Shown: positions 50,101-55,430 of the stretch, one piece after another
How positions within the stretch are numbered: the first letter of the stretch is position 1
How the letters are laid out: each line of letters opens with the position of its first letter
NCBI GenBank assembly: GCA_013400155.1
Contig: VXBM01000668.1
Span: forward strand, 129,675 to 193,674
Direction of reading: 5' to 3'
DNA length: 64,000 bases
From: Helopsaltes ochotensis
Taxonomy: Eukaryota; Chordata; Aves; Passeriformes; Locustellidae
Made by a program: the position numbers and the translations under genes
Notes under the pieces: generated by a model
Told to the model about the DNA's origin: nothing
Databases searched by the model: none
Seen by the model: the letters and a program-made list of their open reading frames with translations, nothing else

Positions 50101-51248
50101 GGGTCAATACTATTAAATGTCTTTAATAGGGACCTAGATGATGGGAGAGAGGGCAATTGTTCGTATAATACAAAAATGGAAGGAGTGTTTGACACACCTT
50201 AAGTTGTGTTGCCATTTTAAGACAAGCTTAAGACAAGCTGGAAAAACAAGCTGAGAGGAACCTTATACCTTTCAGAGAAGGTAAGCGCAAACAAACCCTA
50301 TTCACCAGTATATATACTCGGGGCCAGTTGGCTGGAAAACAGCTTTGCAGACAAGAAACCAAGTGGAACAACGCTCCAGCAGTGTGTCCTAGCAGCAAAG
50401 AAGGCCAGCCACAATCTGGGCTGTGTTGGGAAGATCACTGTCAGCAGGCCAAGGGAGGTACTACCCAGATGTGTTAAAACCATATCTGAATTGCTGCATC
50501 TGGGGTTTCCCAGTGAGAGAGACACCTGGACATGCATGGAAGTTCAAAGGACAATTAAGATGATTAACAGACTACAATTTCTGTCAAATGAGGTGAGACT
50601 AAGTGAGCTGTGTTTGTTTAGCCTCCAGAAGAGAAGGCTCAGTAGAATCTTACCAATCCTGTGTACAAATAACTCAATGGCTCCTTCTTCTTTATACACT
50701 CACATAATCTCAATGATGTCTGATGAACAGACAAGGGGTAGTGGAAACAAACTGAAAAGTACTTCCAACTGCAAACAACTAAACTGACAGTTCAATTCAG
50801 TTTATCATGGAACTTTTATTACATTAAACTAATTCTAACACTACCGACTATAGTTTCAAAAAATGATCAGGGCTAATTACCTTACCTTTCAATTCTAAGT
50901 GTGAATCTCTAAGTTTAGTTTTAATTCAACTTAGTTTCTAGTAACTTCACACTTGAATAAACTTCTCTCTAAAACAAAACCTTTTTTTTTTTCATTTAAG
51001 ATAGCTACCTGTAAACTACAGAGAAAAAATCATTAGTCATGTTCCAGTTTAAAGTATCATCTAAGCCACATCCTTAGGGAATACCAGCCATGGTAAAACA
51101 CACATAAAAATGTACAGATAAAAAATCTCTGTATTTAATTCATTAAGTAAACAATTACTTACATTTTTTGAAGAACCTGGGCCATCACAACCCCACTCGT
51201 TAAATCTTCCACGGTCTGGCATGGTGCCTCAACATTAAACGTTTGGAT
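529..51248 (-). CDS. HOOK3: HOOK3 (Hook microtubule-tethering protein 3), partial, exons 2-16
   Basis: HOOK3 is a cytoplasmic dynein-activating adaptor: its N-terminal Hook domain binds the dynein light intermediate chain, its long coiled coil lies along dynactin, and its C-terminus binds cargo through FTS/FHIP partners. Fifteen exons with consistent GT-AG sites and phases join into 521 codons without a stop. They match human HOOK3 (recalled) residues 20-540 almost residue for residue; for example exon 15 carries EKLIRLQHENKMLKLNQEG, which separates HOOK3 from HOOK1 and HOOK2. Numbering is fixed by Gln147 and Ile154, the known LIC-contact residues, which fall in place in exon 6. Exon 1 (about 19 residues) and the exons after residue 540 lie outside the window. 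All introns follow the vertebrate phase pattern, and no exon shows damage. Confidence 0.96.
921..2150 (-). mobile_element. CR1 LINE fragment
   Basis: Read on the plus strand this is CR1 in reverse: the 3' end 'ggttggaagggatgtcca' near 950, 'cttgaacacttgtaaggac' near 1045, and RT-region sequence through 'ggacactttatcaatggct' to 'ggcttcagggacctccccc' at about 2130-2148. The order agrees with the avian CR1 consensus as I remember it. It is 5'-truncated and diverged, with no intact reading frame. It lies in sense with HOOK3. Confidence 0.8.
2285..2650 (-). mobile_element. CR1 LINE 3' fragment
   Basis: Plus-strand text 'gggttttaagtatctgcaag' (2343 on), 'cagccctcacagtgaaa' and 'cattgataagatctaatctaagcc' with 'tctcttttccagg' follows the reversed CR1 3' region in order. 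It contains a small internal duplication of 'gcagtgttca' (near 2393 and 2406). It is a separate copy from the 921-2150 fragment because the same 3' region occurs in both. Confidence 0.85.
2776..2916 (-). CDS. HOOK3: HOOK3 exon 15 (residues 464-511), coiled coil
   Basis: 141 bp. Acceptor atgtgtttag|GGAGAA, donor GAAAACAG|gtaaga. The first base completes residue 464, here Lys (AA+G) where human has Arg, and the last two begin Arg511. Reads EKLIRLQHENKMLKLNQEG through LLDDANLRKNELETEN. Apart from the junction codon it is identical to human HOOK3 as I recall it, and it clearly differs from HOOK1. Confidence 0.97.
3285..3905 (-). mobile_element. CR1 LINE, 3' half of an interrupted copy
   Basis: Reversed CR1 3' region beginning near 'ccaaaagacttaagatcat' and running to 'cttcttggccacctgggca' and 'gtcagccaacaccacc'. 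The CR1 text breaks off at about 3905 and resumes at 4707, where 'gtcagccactctactccaag' follows in the consensus order. It is therefore the 3' part of one copy split by the plus-strand CR1 between. Confidence 0.85.
3906..4706 (+). mobile_element. CR1 LINE nested inside another CR1
   Basis: Forward CR1 3' region: 'cacagggacctggacaaact', 'catgaggttcaacaaggcc', 'gaaggacttgggggtgctgg', 'gaggctggacatgaccca', ending 'ggtcccttccaacccaag', 'ctgttctatgactctac' at 4706. It interrupts the minus-strand copy 3285-6230. The short string 'acaat' flanks both ends (3904 and 4706 areas), which may be chance, since CR1 does not make regular target duplications. Confidence 0.85.
4707..6230 (-). mobile_element. 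CR1 LINE, 5' part of the interrupted copy, with ORF2 remnant
   Basis: Continuation of the copy 3285-3905. The minus-strand frame 5631-5837 reads LDFSRADFGGFRGLVDR and VQEGKKELF, matching the segment of CR1 ORF2 between endonuclease and reverse transcriptase as I remember it. Further segments, such as 'accttccacacagttcaag' near 5960 and 'ggtgttgaagtccccataag' near 6033, keep the consensus order. Several stops and frameshifts are present; it is dead. Confidence 0.8.
6231..6676 (-). mobile_element. CR1 LINE 3' fragment adjoining exon 14
   Basis: A different CR1 copy: 'ctagtatccaacctaaacc', 'gtcctgtcaccggtcacaac', 'tcctcctctccaggttgaac', ending 'ctcatgttcaacttgcca' and 'ctgatc' at about 6670. 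The 3' end abuts the previous copy, and the 5' truncation point lies about 34 bases from the exon 14 donor at 6709. In sense with HOOK3. Confidence 0.85.
6710..6779 (-). CDS. HOOK3: HOOK3 exon 14 (residues 441-464), break between coiled coils
   Basis: 70 bp, too short to show as an open reading frame; found by searching for the missing peptide between exons 13 and 15. Acceptor ccttactcag|GATTG, donor GAAATAA|gtaagc. Two bases complete Gly441, 22 codons follow, and the last two bases (AA) begin residue 464. Reads LMPLGRQEPSDSLAAEI then ITPEI. Human has Ser at the Arg and Pro positions (GSQES). This is a non-helical linker that interrupts the coiled coil. Intron 13 upstream is only 544 bp, and a CR1 ends about 34 bases beyond its donor. 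Confidence 0.95.
6780..7323 (-). other. HOOK3 intron 13
   Basis: 544 bp, the shortest intron in the window. AT-rich and free of recognisable repeats. Confidence 0.8.
7324..7411 (-). CDS. HOOK3: HOOK3 exon 13 (residues 412-441), coiled coil
   Basis: 88 bp. Acceptor attactcag|AGATTA, donor ACTACAG|gtaaag. Starts in phase 0 and ends one base into the codon for Gly441. Reads RLRTERDSLKETIEELRC then VQAQEGQLTTT. The third Thr stands where human has Gln. The ERDSLKETIEELRCVQAQEG string is diagnostic of HOOK3. Confidence 0.96.
8112..8176 (+). repeat. Poly(A) tract, 65 bp
   Basis: A run of A broken only by T at 8132 and 8146. In the HOOK3 transcript it is poly(U). No processed pseudogene or SINE is recognisable upstream, so it looks like an expanded simple repeat rather than a retroelement tail. 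It is also a place where assembly length may be unreliable. Confidence 0.9.
9738..9771. repeat. Perfect inverted repeat, 12-bp arms, 10-base loop
   Basis: TTACCATGGGTA at 9738-9749 is the exact reverse complement of TACCCATGGTAA at 9760-9771. Located in intron 12, 264 bases upstream on the plus strand of the exon 12 donor. Arms are too short for a canonical microRNA precursor. Confidence 0.9.
10035..10145 (-). CDS. HOOK3: HOOK3 exon 12 (residues 375-411), coiled coil
   Basis: 111 bp, 37 codons, phase 0 at both ends. Acceptor tctcacag|GCAGTTG, donor AAAGAT|gtaagt. Reads AVELQNRLSEESKKADKL then DYECKRLKEKVDSLQKEKD. Ala375, Tyr394 and Cys396 replace human Val, Phe and Tyr. Codon phase and peptide length agree with the mammalian exon. 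Confidence 0.96.
10146..13434 (-). other. HOOK3 intron 11
   Basis: 3289 bp of AT-rich sequence. I recognise no repeat family, RNA gene or regulatory element in it. Confidence 0.75.
13435..13636 (-). CDS. HOOK3: HOOK3 exon 11 (residues 307-374), coiled coil
   Basis: 202 bp, the longest exon in the window. Acceptor gtcccttcag|GCATTC, donor AGACAG|gtgagg. The first base completes Arg307, then 67 codons run from HSSDKVAKLESQVESYKKK to ANAARSQLETYKRQ. Strongly heptad coiled coil. Ala314 and Ser318 replace human Ser and Gly. The donor is gtgagg, still a good match to consensus. Confidence 0.97.
13637..15140 (-). other. HOOK3 intron 10
   Basis: 1504 bp, no recognised element. Confidence 0.75.
15141..15281 (-). 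CDS. HOOK3: HOOK3 exon 10 (residues 260-307), coiled coil
   Basis: 141 bp. Acceptor tttctacag|ATTAGAG, donor GTACTCAG|gtaatt. The first base completes Arg260 and the last two begin Arg307. Reads LEAAKDDYRIRCEELEKE through LAEEAQSLKDEIDVL. Several conservative changes from recalled human sit here (Ala280, Thr286, Glu287, Glu294), making it one of the more variable exons of this gene. Short for an open reading frame on its own; placed by homology and phase. Confidence 0.95.
15282..17244 (-). other. HOOK3 intron 9
   Basis: 1963 bp. The stretch from about 16000 to 16740 is purine-rich on the plus strand (pyrimidine-rich in the transcript) and looks different from its surroundings, but I cannot assign it to a repeat family. 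Confidence 0.7.
17245..17408 (-). CDS. HOOK3: HOOK3 exon 9 (residues 206-260), coiled coil
   Basis: 164 bp. Acceptor ttacaacag|GTTGCA, donor ACATTCAG|gtagaa. Phase 0 start; ends two bases into the codon for Arg260. Reads VAALQEEKSSLLAENQIL through PAGRRHLQLQTQLEQLQ. It contains the SIEDPNSPAG break in the heptads, a likely hinge in the first coiled coil. Ile222 replaces human Val. Confidence 0.96.
17409..18436 (-). other. HOOK3 intron 8
   Basis: 1028 bp, no recognised element. Confidence 0.75.
18437..18520 (-). CDS. HOOK3: HOOK3 exon 8 (residues 178-205), start of coiled coil
   Basis: 84 bp, 28 codons, phase 0 at both ends. Acceptor ttatggtag|CTGAAG, donor ATGCAG|gtaagt. Reads LKKTTEELNEALATKEE then IAQRCHELDMQ, with heptad spacing of Leu/Ile. 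Ala190-Thr191 replaces the recalled human Ser-Ala. The acceptor has a weak pyrimidine tract, interrupted by purines (acatttcttgtttatggtag). Confidence 0.94.
18521..19913 (-). other. HOOK3 intron 7
   Basis: 1393 bp, AT-rich, no recognised element. Confidence 0.75.
19914..19976 (-). CDS. HOOK3: HOOK3 exon 7 (residues 157-177), linker to coiled coil
   Basis: 63 bp, 21 codons, phase 0 at both ends. Acceptor aattgcag|TTGATG, donor CGGCAG|gtatct. Reads LMSKESPVSVGNDAYVDLD then RQ. It joins the Hook domain to the first coiled coil. Val166 replaces human Ala. In-frame skipping is possible in principle (63 bp), but nothing here suggests it. Confidence 0.95.
20596..20760 (+). repeat. A/C-rich low-complexity tract with G-quadruplex motif on minus strand
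   Basis: About 165 bases made almost only of A and C. C runs at 20661-20664, 20667-20669, 20671-20673, 20684-20688 and 20690-20697 become five G runs with loops of 2, 1, 10 and 1 on the minus strand, which is the HOOK3 RNA sense. That fits a G-quadruplex pattern. Confidence 0.8.
25430..25900 (-). mobile_element. CR1 LINE internal fragment
   Basis: Plus-strand text 'gagacaggcctgtaactgac', 'cttgaaaactgggataata' and 'cttccagatgactgggacct' follows the reversed RT region of CR1 ('agactgacaggcctgtagtt', 'ccagtcaactgggacctcc' in the consensus as remembered). The 3' end is missing, so this is an old, eroded internal piece; the far edge is uncertain. Confidence 0.65.
27127..27194 (-). CDS. HOOK3: HOOK3 exon 6 (residues 134-156), dynein LIC-binding helix
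   Basis: 68 bp. Acceptor attttcag|AGTACATC, donor CAGGAG|gtatgc. The first two bases complete Glu134; the exon then reads YIQTIMMMEESV and QHVVMTAIQE. This is helix H of the Hook domain. Gln147 and Ile154, which published mutagenesis showed to be needed for binding the dynein light intermediate chain, are both present. Thr138 replaces human Ala138. Too short to appear as an open reading frame; recognised by homology. Confidence 0.95.
27195..30218 (-). other. HOOK3 intron 5
   Basis: 3024 bp. Contains the solo LTR at 29444-30044. Nothing recognised in 27195-29438. Confidence 0.8.
29444..30044 (+). mobile_element. Solo LTR of an endogenous retrovirus (ERVL-like), 601 bp
   Basis: Begins TGTCCTGG (29444-29451) and ends CCAGGACA (30037-30044), a perfect 8-bp terminal inverted repeat with the retroviral TG...CA ends. 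The 5-bp target duplication AGTAG flanks it at 29439-29443 and 30045-30049. AATAAA at 29904-29909 in the plus sense sets the orientation. No internal retroviral sequence adjoins it, so it is a recombined solo LTR. Five-bp duplications are typical of ERVL-class elements. Locally GC- and pyrimidine-rich. Antisense to HOOK3, within intron 5. Confidence 0.88.
30219..30351 (-). CDS. HOOK3: HOOK3 exon 5 (residues 90-134), Hook domain
   Basis: 133 bp. Acceptor tatgcag|ATTC, donor AAGCAAG|gtaata. Phase 0 start; ends one base into the codon for Glu134. Reads ILGQQINDFTLPDVNL through LQLILGCAVNCEQKQ, the core of the Hook domain. Ser110 of human is Ala here (GEHADAAEL). The exon lies 175 bases from the solo LTR that ends at 30044, on the intron 5 side. 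Confidence 0.96.
30352..33369 (-). other. HOOK3 intron 4
   Basis: 3018 bp of AT-rich sequence with no recognised repeat or signal. Confidence 0.75.
33370..33420 (-). CDS. HOOK3: HOOK3 exon 4 (residues 73-89), Hook domain
   Basis: 51 bp, 17 codons, phase 0 at both ends. Polypyrimidine tract tttcctccttcttg and acceptor caaatag|GTAAGC, donor CATGAG|gtaaga. Reads VSNLKKILKGILDYNHE; human has Met at residue 73 where this bird has Val (GTA). The reading frame is closed by TAG immediately upstream, so the exon cannot extend. The exon's first six bases, GTAAGC, themselves resemble a 5' splice site. A competing AG five bases inside would shift the frame, so the upstream AG is preferred. Skipping would delete 17 residues in frame. 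Confidence 0.93.
34318..34700 (+). mobile_element. CR1 LINE 3' end
   Basis: Forward CR1 tail: 'gaggagtggctgagggagct', 'gttcagcctgcagaaaagga', 'gtgaccttatcacttctta', then 'ggttggattctatgatctt' at 34672-34690, the CR1 terminal motif. Antisense to HOOK3. Confidence 0.85.
37040..37190 (+). repeat. Possible ancient MIR/L2-like SINE remnant
   Basis: The segment containing 'agtgcttagtatg', 'aaactgactgga' and 'gattatgtgatctgcca' loosely follows the order of an antisense MIR-type consensus ('aaactgaggca', 'aggttaagtaacttgcc'). Similarity is weak and judged by eye. Confidence 0.2.
37070..37094. repeat. Perfect palindrome, 12-bp arms around one base
   Basis: CATACTAAGCAC (37070-37081), A, GTGCTTAGTATG (37083-37094): exact reverse complements with a single central base. 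In intron 3. Confidence 0.92.
37674..37698 (+). repeat. G-rich segment with G-quadruplex pattern
   Basis: GGGTGGG (37674-37680) and GGGTGGG (37692-37698) separated by eleven bases, inside a GT/GGT-rich stretch running to a short CA repeat at about 37703-37713. The G-rich strand is antisense to HOOK3. Confidence 0.6.
38790..39080 (+). mobile_element. CR1 LINE 3' end
   Basis: Forward CR1 tail with 'agtgacaggacaagaagaaa', 'tggcctcaagtggtgccagg', and the end 'aggtctttcccaaccttaac' with 'tttatgattctatcat' to about 39078. 5'-truncated. Antisense to HOOK3. Confidence 0.85.
39430..39715 (+). mobile_element. CR1 LINE 3' end
   Basis: Second forward tail, 350 bp downstream of the previous one and independent of it: 'agtgacaggacaaatggaaa', 'attggaacaggctgcccag', 'ggtcttttccaagctgaac', 'aattctatgaatag'. 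Antisense to HOOK3. Confidence 0.85.
41523..41595 (-). CDS. HOOK3: HOOK3 exon 3 (residues 48-72), Hook domain
   Basis: 73 bp. Acceptor ctttcag|AGATCC, donor CTAAAG|gtattt. The first base completes Ile48; the rest reads DPAYFDENWLNRIKTEVG followed by DNWRLK and ends in phase 0. This is one of the most conserved stretches of the Hook domain and is identical to the human peptide as I recall it. The donor gtattt lacks the usual G at +5 and is weaker than most donors in this gene. No open reading frame marks this exon because it is so short; it was found by homology. Confidence 0.95.
45010..45035 (+). repeat. 13-bp perfect tandem duplication
   Basis: GCACAAGATACTT occurs twice without a gap (45010-45022, 45023-45035). 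Probably a replication-slippage duplication in intron 2. Confidence 0.85.
48012..48742 (+). mobile_element. Solo LTR of an endogenous retrovirus (passerine ERVL-like), 731 bp
   Basis: Begins TGTCTTGG (48012-48019) and ends CCAAGACA (48735-48742). The target duplication GTCTT is perfect (48007-48011 and 48743-48747). In the plus sense, TATAAT at 48236-48241 and AGTAAA at 48592-48597 sit where a TATA box and poly(A) signal would be expected, and 'ggggaggagccaagaattcc' precedes the TATA. I remember this LTR type as common in passerine genomes; the exact family name needs a repeat library. No internal sequence. Antisense to HOOK3. Confidence 0.88.
49205..50790 (+). mobile_element. Degraded CR1 LINE with more than the 3' end
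   Basis: Around 49355-49425 'gagatgggatccaccagaat' and 'actggctggccaaagtggt' resemble the 5' part of CR1 as I remember it. 'tactacagactgcctgatca' (49933 on) and 'ccaaggggtcaatactatta' match the ORF2 5' region, and 'tggaacaacgctccagcag', 'gtgttgggaagatcactg', 'gtttgtttagcctccagaag' match the 3' region. Large internal deletions; the terminal ATTCTATGA is missing. Edges are approximate. Confidence 0.6.
51163..51248 (-). CDS. HOOK3: HOOK3 exon 2 (residues 20-48), Hook domain
   Basis: 86 bp. Acceptor cccacag|ATCC, donor AAAAAAT|gtaagt. Starts in phase 0 at Ile20 and ends two bases into the codon for Ile48. The peptide begins IQTFNVEAPCQTVEDL and ends MAQVLQK, the first helices of the Hook (calponin-homology-like) domain. 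Relative to recalled human HOOK3 it has Glu for Asp26 and Ser for Asn37, both mild changes. Because it starts at residue 20 in phase 0, exon 1 must supply a 19-residue start ending on a whole codon. Confidence 0.95.
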
Positions 51249-53629
51249 CTGTGGGAGAAAGGAAAGTTATCGTCATTTCCTTCAATATCAAGGAGCTTTC
51301 AGAAGTCTGAAAAAAAACGCTACCAAATAGCAAACAGAATAAACTCCACACATTTAGCGTACATGTTAGGTTTAAAAAGATTTATATTTAATAGCCATCG
51401 AAGAAATGAATAGAGCTTAGTATCCTTGTTTTCTCAATAAACTGGTATGAAAACCAGTATTACATTCTCCAGCACATTTTCTACTTACAGAAAGTCATCA
51501 GTGCATTGAAGCACTTCCATATATTCATGTGTATATATTCAAGTACACTGTCTCCATCGACAAAAGTAAGAAATTCAATTTTTAGGAGGAACACTGATCC
51601 CACAGAATGCCCATCGCTCCCCACAATGAGAAGATAAAATGTAGATTGACATACACATTCCAAACTTGATTATTCCCTACACTATCAGATGGAAGAACAC
51701 TATGCTGCCAAACCCTAATTGGTCTATACATTACTAGAATTCTGAATATTTCATGCTGCTGTAACACAGTGACAGGCATAACAATCCACAGCAAAGCTCT
51801 TTTCTTCCTTGCTCTCTTGGTGAGAAGAATCAGTCCACTTCAAGATGACCTTTTTAACTGGTTTAAGTTATTTGACAATTTACTTTAAAGTAACATTATT
51901 TTTAAATGATGCGGATGAGTTTGCAAAAATAATTTTGATGGTATTATTTGGAGGGTATCTGCCTAGTGCTTTCTGCTACTATCCTCCTCCTAGGGGAAGC
52001 TTGAGCTTATTTGTAGAAGGCACTACTCATACGCACAAGGGATAAGACAGTCTACAAGAGCACTTGAAGCTTCAGATAAATGTTAGATACATCAATCATT
52101 TTTTTTCTGAATATGAAGTACAATCATTCATGCTTTAGTGGCCTTTGAAGGAGTAACAGTGGTTAGTCATTTAACAATAAATACCCTTTATATGTGTGTA
52201 TTACAGTAAAAGACAATTCATGTGTCAGTGGAAAATTTTGAAGGTCTTTCCCTGAGAAGACTCTCAAAAAGTCAAATGCACAATAGCCAGATTCTCCTTA
52301 TACCATTGGAATAGGTATAGGCACTCTAGGTCATGTAAGCACTCCAACAAGGCCATTCAACATTAATTTGGAGTACATTTGTATGTTTTTTCTGGAGAAA
52401 AAACCTAGCACTTAGCCAGGGGGAAAAAAAAAAAAAAGAGCAATTATATCCATGAAGAGTCAAATATTGAGCTCTCAGAGCATGTTTCCTGATCAAGTTC
52501 AAGCTGTCCAAGAGCCAAATCAAAAAATCACTTAAGAACTACTACGGTTAAGCTTTTTCAAAAGTAGAAACGTTAAATGTTCTTCTCAAATAAGCAACAG
52601 CAACATAATTAAGGTATTCAGAGTGCAGACTAACCAGGGTATTTTAGATTTATTTTGTAACTTGATATACTAAACACTTCCTTGACTAAATAAAAACATA
52701 TGTAGATGATACCACTACAGTGATGGTCAAAGAATGATGACTAAGCCTATTTCCAAAACACAGAAAAACAAGATGTGCATTCTCTGGTTTTTTATATATA
52801 ACTTTATCATCATACTTCCCCAATACTTTACCTAGAAAAAAAGGTCAAAACTGTCATTAAGGCTCAGGTAACCTATCTGAATTCTTTCTTCCTCCCATAC
52901 ATACACATGCAAGATTGACATTGGGGAAAATAACCTTCTTTCATAGTTAGACATCAAAGAACAGAAAAAAGACTTAAACTAATGTGACTTTTATCTTCAT
53001 ACACATTTAAATTTTATAATAAGTCTTTGTTTTTTTTACTTCAGTTGTGTCAAATTTATGCTGCAAAACATTTACACAGATCTTAAAAAAATAAAGAACC
53101 ACATGCTTTTCATATCCTTCAGATATTATCCTTCAGAGATATGTAAGTAACAAGTTTTCTTCAAAAAACCTTACACAAAATAGCTTTTCAAATTTACATC
53201 AAAGTTAAACTCCTATACTATTGCCAGTTCTACAATATGCTAAATCACTATAGGAAAGTAAGTTCATTTTCCAGAAGGGAGAGAATGATAAGAATGCGGC
53301 AAATTATAAGAAAGTAGCAAGACACAGAGTTCCAGCTATGGAGACAAAGAAGCAAATTTGTGTGTGTGCTTCTAAACAGCTATTCAGTAAGAGCTATTAA
53401 AACAGTGCTCTTCCTGTGCATTGTCATGTGTCTCCTTCTGGAAGATCTCTCTCCCTTCCTGCAGGAACTGCTCCTGCGCTTCTACATACCGAGTGCCTGC
53501 AATGCAGTCCTCATCATTAGTTCCACCAACACTGAAAATGAATTCCTGTTTACTGTAATGATTATTGGGGTTTTCTCCTCAGTTCTTGAACTGAAGCTGT
53601 ATGGAGCTTGTATGTCATGTCTGTGGGCA

Positions 53630-54307
53630 CACATGAATTTCATGAAGTTCAAGATAAAGTGCTGCATCTGAGCTGGGGCAACTCCCCCCCCTTACAGCAC
53701 AGGCTGGGGGATGAACAGATCAAAAGCGGCCCCTGCCGAGAAGGAGTTGGGGGTGCCGGTGGGTGAGAGGCTGAACATTAGTCAGAAACATATGTGGCCA
53801 GCAGGTTAAAGGGAGGTGAAATCTTTCCCCGTCTACCCCTCTCTCATGAGACCCCACCATTCTTAGTACTATGTCCAGCTCTAGGTCCTTCATATAAGGA
53901 AGACATGGACCTGTTGGAGCAGGCCCTGCATAGGGCCTTCTTCCAATGAGGAAACGCTGGGAGAGTTGGGGTGTCTCAGCCTGGAGAAGGCTTCGAGGAG
54001 ACACCACTTTGGCCTTTCAGTACTTAAAGGGAAGATGAGGACACATTTTTTAATATGCCCTACAGCAACCAGAAAAGCTGTAACTGTTTTAAATTGAAAT
54101 ATCATAAATTCAGACTAGATAAGAATTATTCCATGATGAGGGTGGTGAAACACTGGAACAGAAAAGTAGTAGATGACCCATCCCCAGTAAGGTTAGGCTA
54201 GGCTCTGCACAACCTGACCTAGTTGAAGAAGTCCCTACCCAAAGCTGAGGGGTTGGACTTGACATTTAAAGGTGCCTTACAACACAAACTATTCTATGAT
54301 CCTATCA
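53630..54307 (+). mobile_element. CR1 LINE 3' part
   Basis: Forward CR1 from 'atttcatgaagttcaagat' through 'gcacaggctgggggatgaac', 'gagaaggagttgggggtgcc', 'gggagagttggggtgtctca', ending 'acaaactattctatgatcct'. About 680 bp with internal deletions. Antisense to HOOK3. Confidence 0.88.
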
Positions 54308-54334
54308 CACAAGACTCTAGGGAAAAGAAAGGGG

Positions 54335-54383
54335 TGAAGTCAGCCACCTGGCTGACTTGAAGATTGAAGCCAGCCACCTGGCT
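54335..54383. repeat. 30-bp direct duplication containing hairpins
   Basis: TGAAGTCAGCCACCTGGCT at 54335 recurs at 54365 as TGAAGCCAGCCACCTGGCT, one difference, period 30. The first copy forms a perfect 10-bp stem with a CC loop: AAGTCAGCCA (54337-54346) and TGGCTGACTT (54349-54358). It begins 28 bases after the CR1 3' end at 54307. Confidence 0.85.
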
Positions 54384-55139
54384 CAATCACTAGGTCTAGT
54401 AGGTCTTCCCACCTTCCATCAACTATCATGCAATGAGAGAAAAGGGTTCTTTAATTTTATTAAATATTAATCCAGATCACTGATCCACACAGACATGAAC
54501 AGTAAATTTTTATACAAACCCTAGAATAAGAATTAACAGGTGACTGTTACAACGTACAAGAGGCTATCACTGGGGACTAAAGAATTGCTTTAGGAAGACA
54601 ATACTTCAGAAAATTTGAGCTCCTGATTACATACATGACTAGTGAGGATTTGTTAGCTGCTAGGGATAGGATGCAAAAATGTATTTCATGAAAAATACAT
54701 TTGATATGAAGGTCAGTGATCTGGAAAACACTCAGTTGTCAACGGTAAGTAAAAACCAGAAAAATGTGGTGGGGAATCCAGCATCCCATGAAACTTGATG
54801 AGAAAAAAAAAAAGTTAAAAGCAAAACAAAGCAAACCACCTCAAAGGCAAAAAACCCTCAACCTTTTCCTTCTCAACACTAAGTGATAACGAAAGACTTG
54901 CTCTTTGCACAGTGATTATATATACAGCTTATTTTTAGTAATGATGCAGTTATGAAATAAACTTCTTAAGAATTTTTTTGTAATAATACCTGAAATTGTT
55001 GTTAGTTGTTCTCAGCAGATAAAACTGTTTGTTTACCTTAAGCACAAATACAACAAACAGTAACACTGAGATTCCAATTTATCCAAGCAAAGCACTTCCT
55101 AGTCACTGCTGGGAGACAAACTGAGGAATTCTGACCAAC

Positions 55140-55430
55140 TTGCTTGTTTCTGTCAAGTTTTGCCACTCTCTTTCCCTCTCCTTACAATTATTATTAATTA
55201 TTATCATTTTTATTAGCATATTTAGTACAATGTTATATTCATTATTAGTACTAGTCTATATTTATGTTATCTCTAGATTATTATTATTATTACTGTTGTG
55301 TTATTTTGTTTTGATTAATAATCTTTTCTTAGCTCAGCCTGCAAGGTTTACCTTTTCTTTCCCATTCTTCTTCCCACTAGCAGGGGAACCAGGATAGAAT
55401 GAGTTGTGTGATCCTTAATTCCCAGCAAGG
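55140..55430 (+). mobile_element. Possible degraded LTR fragment
   Basis: AT-rich triplets ('attattattattattactg') followed by 'ctcagcctgcaaggtttacc' and 'ttttctttcccattcttctt' resemble the R-U5 part of avian LTRs ('ctcaacccaggagttttacc' type). No TG...CA ends or target duplication found. It could equally be simple AT repeat beside unique sequence. Confidence 0.3.

Larger units (their letters stand above)
41596..51162 (-). other. HOOK3 intron 2
   Basis: 9567 bp. Contains the solo LTR at 48012-48742 and a degraded CR1 at about 49205-50790. 41596-48000 is AT-rich without recognised repeats, apart from a 13-bp tandem duplication at 45010-45035. Confidence 0.75.

Noticed and set aside
54677..54702. 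10-bp inverted repeat AAATGTATTT/AAATACATTT
   Set aside because: Pure AT-rich low-complexity pairing; expected by chance in this sequence.
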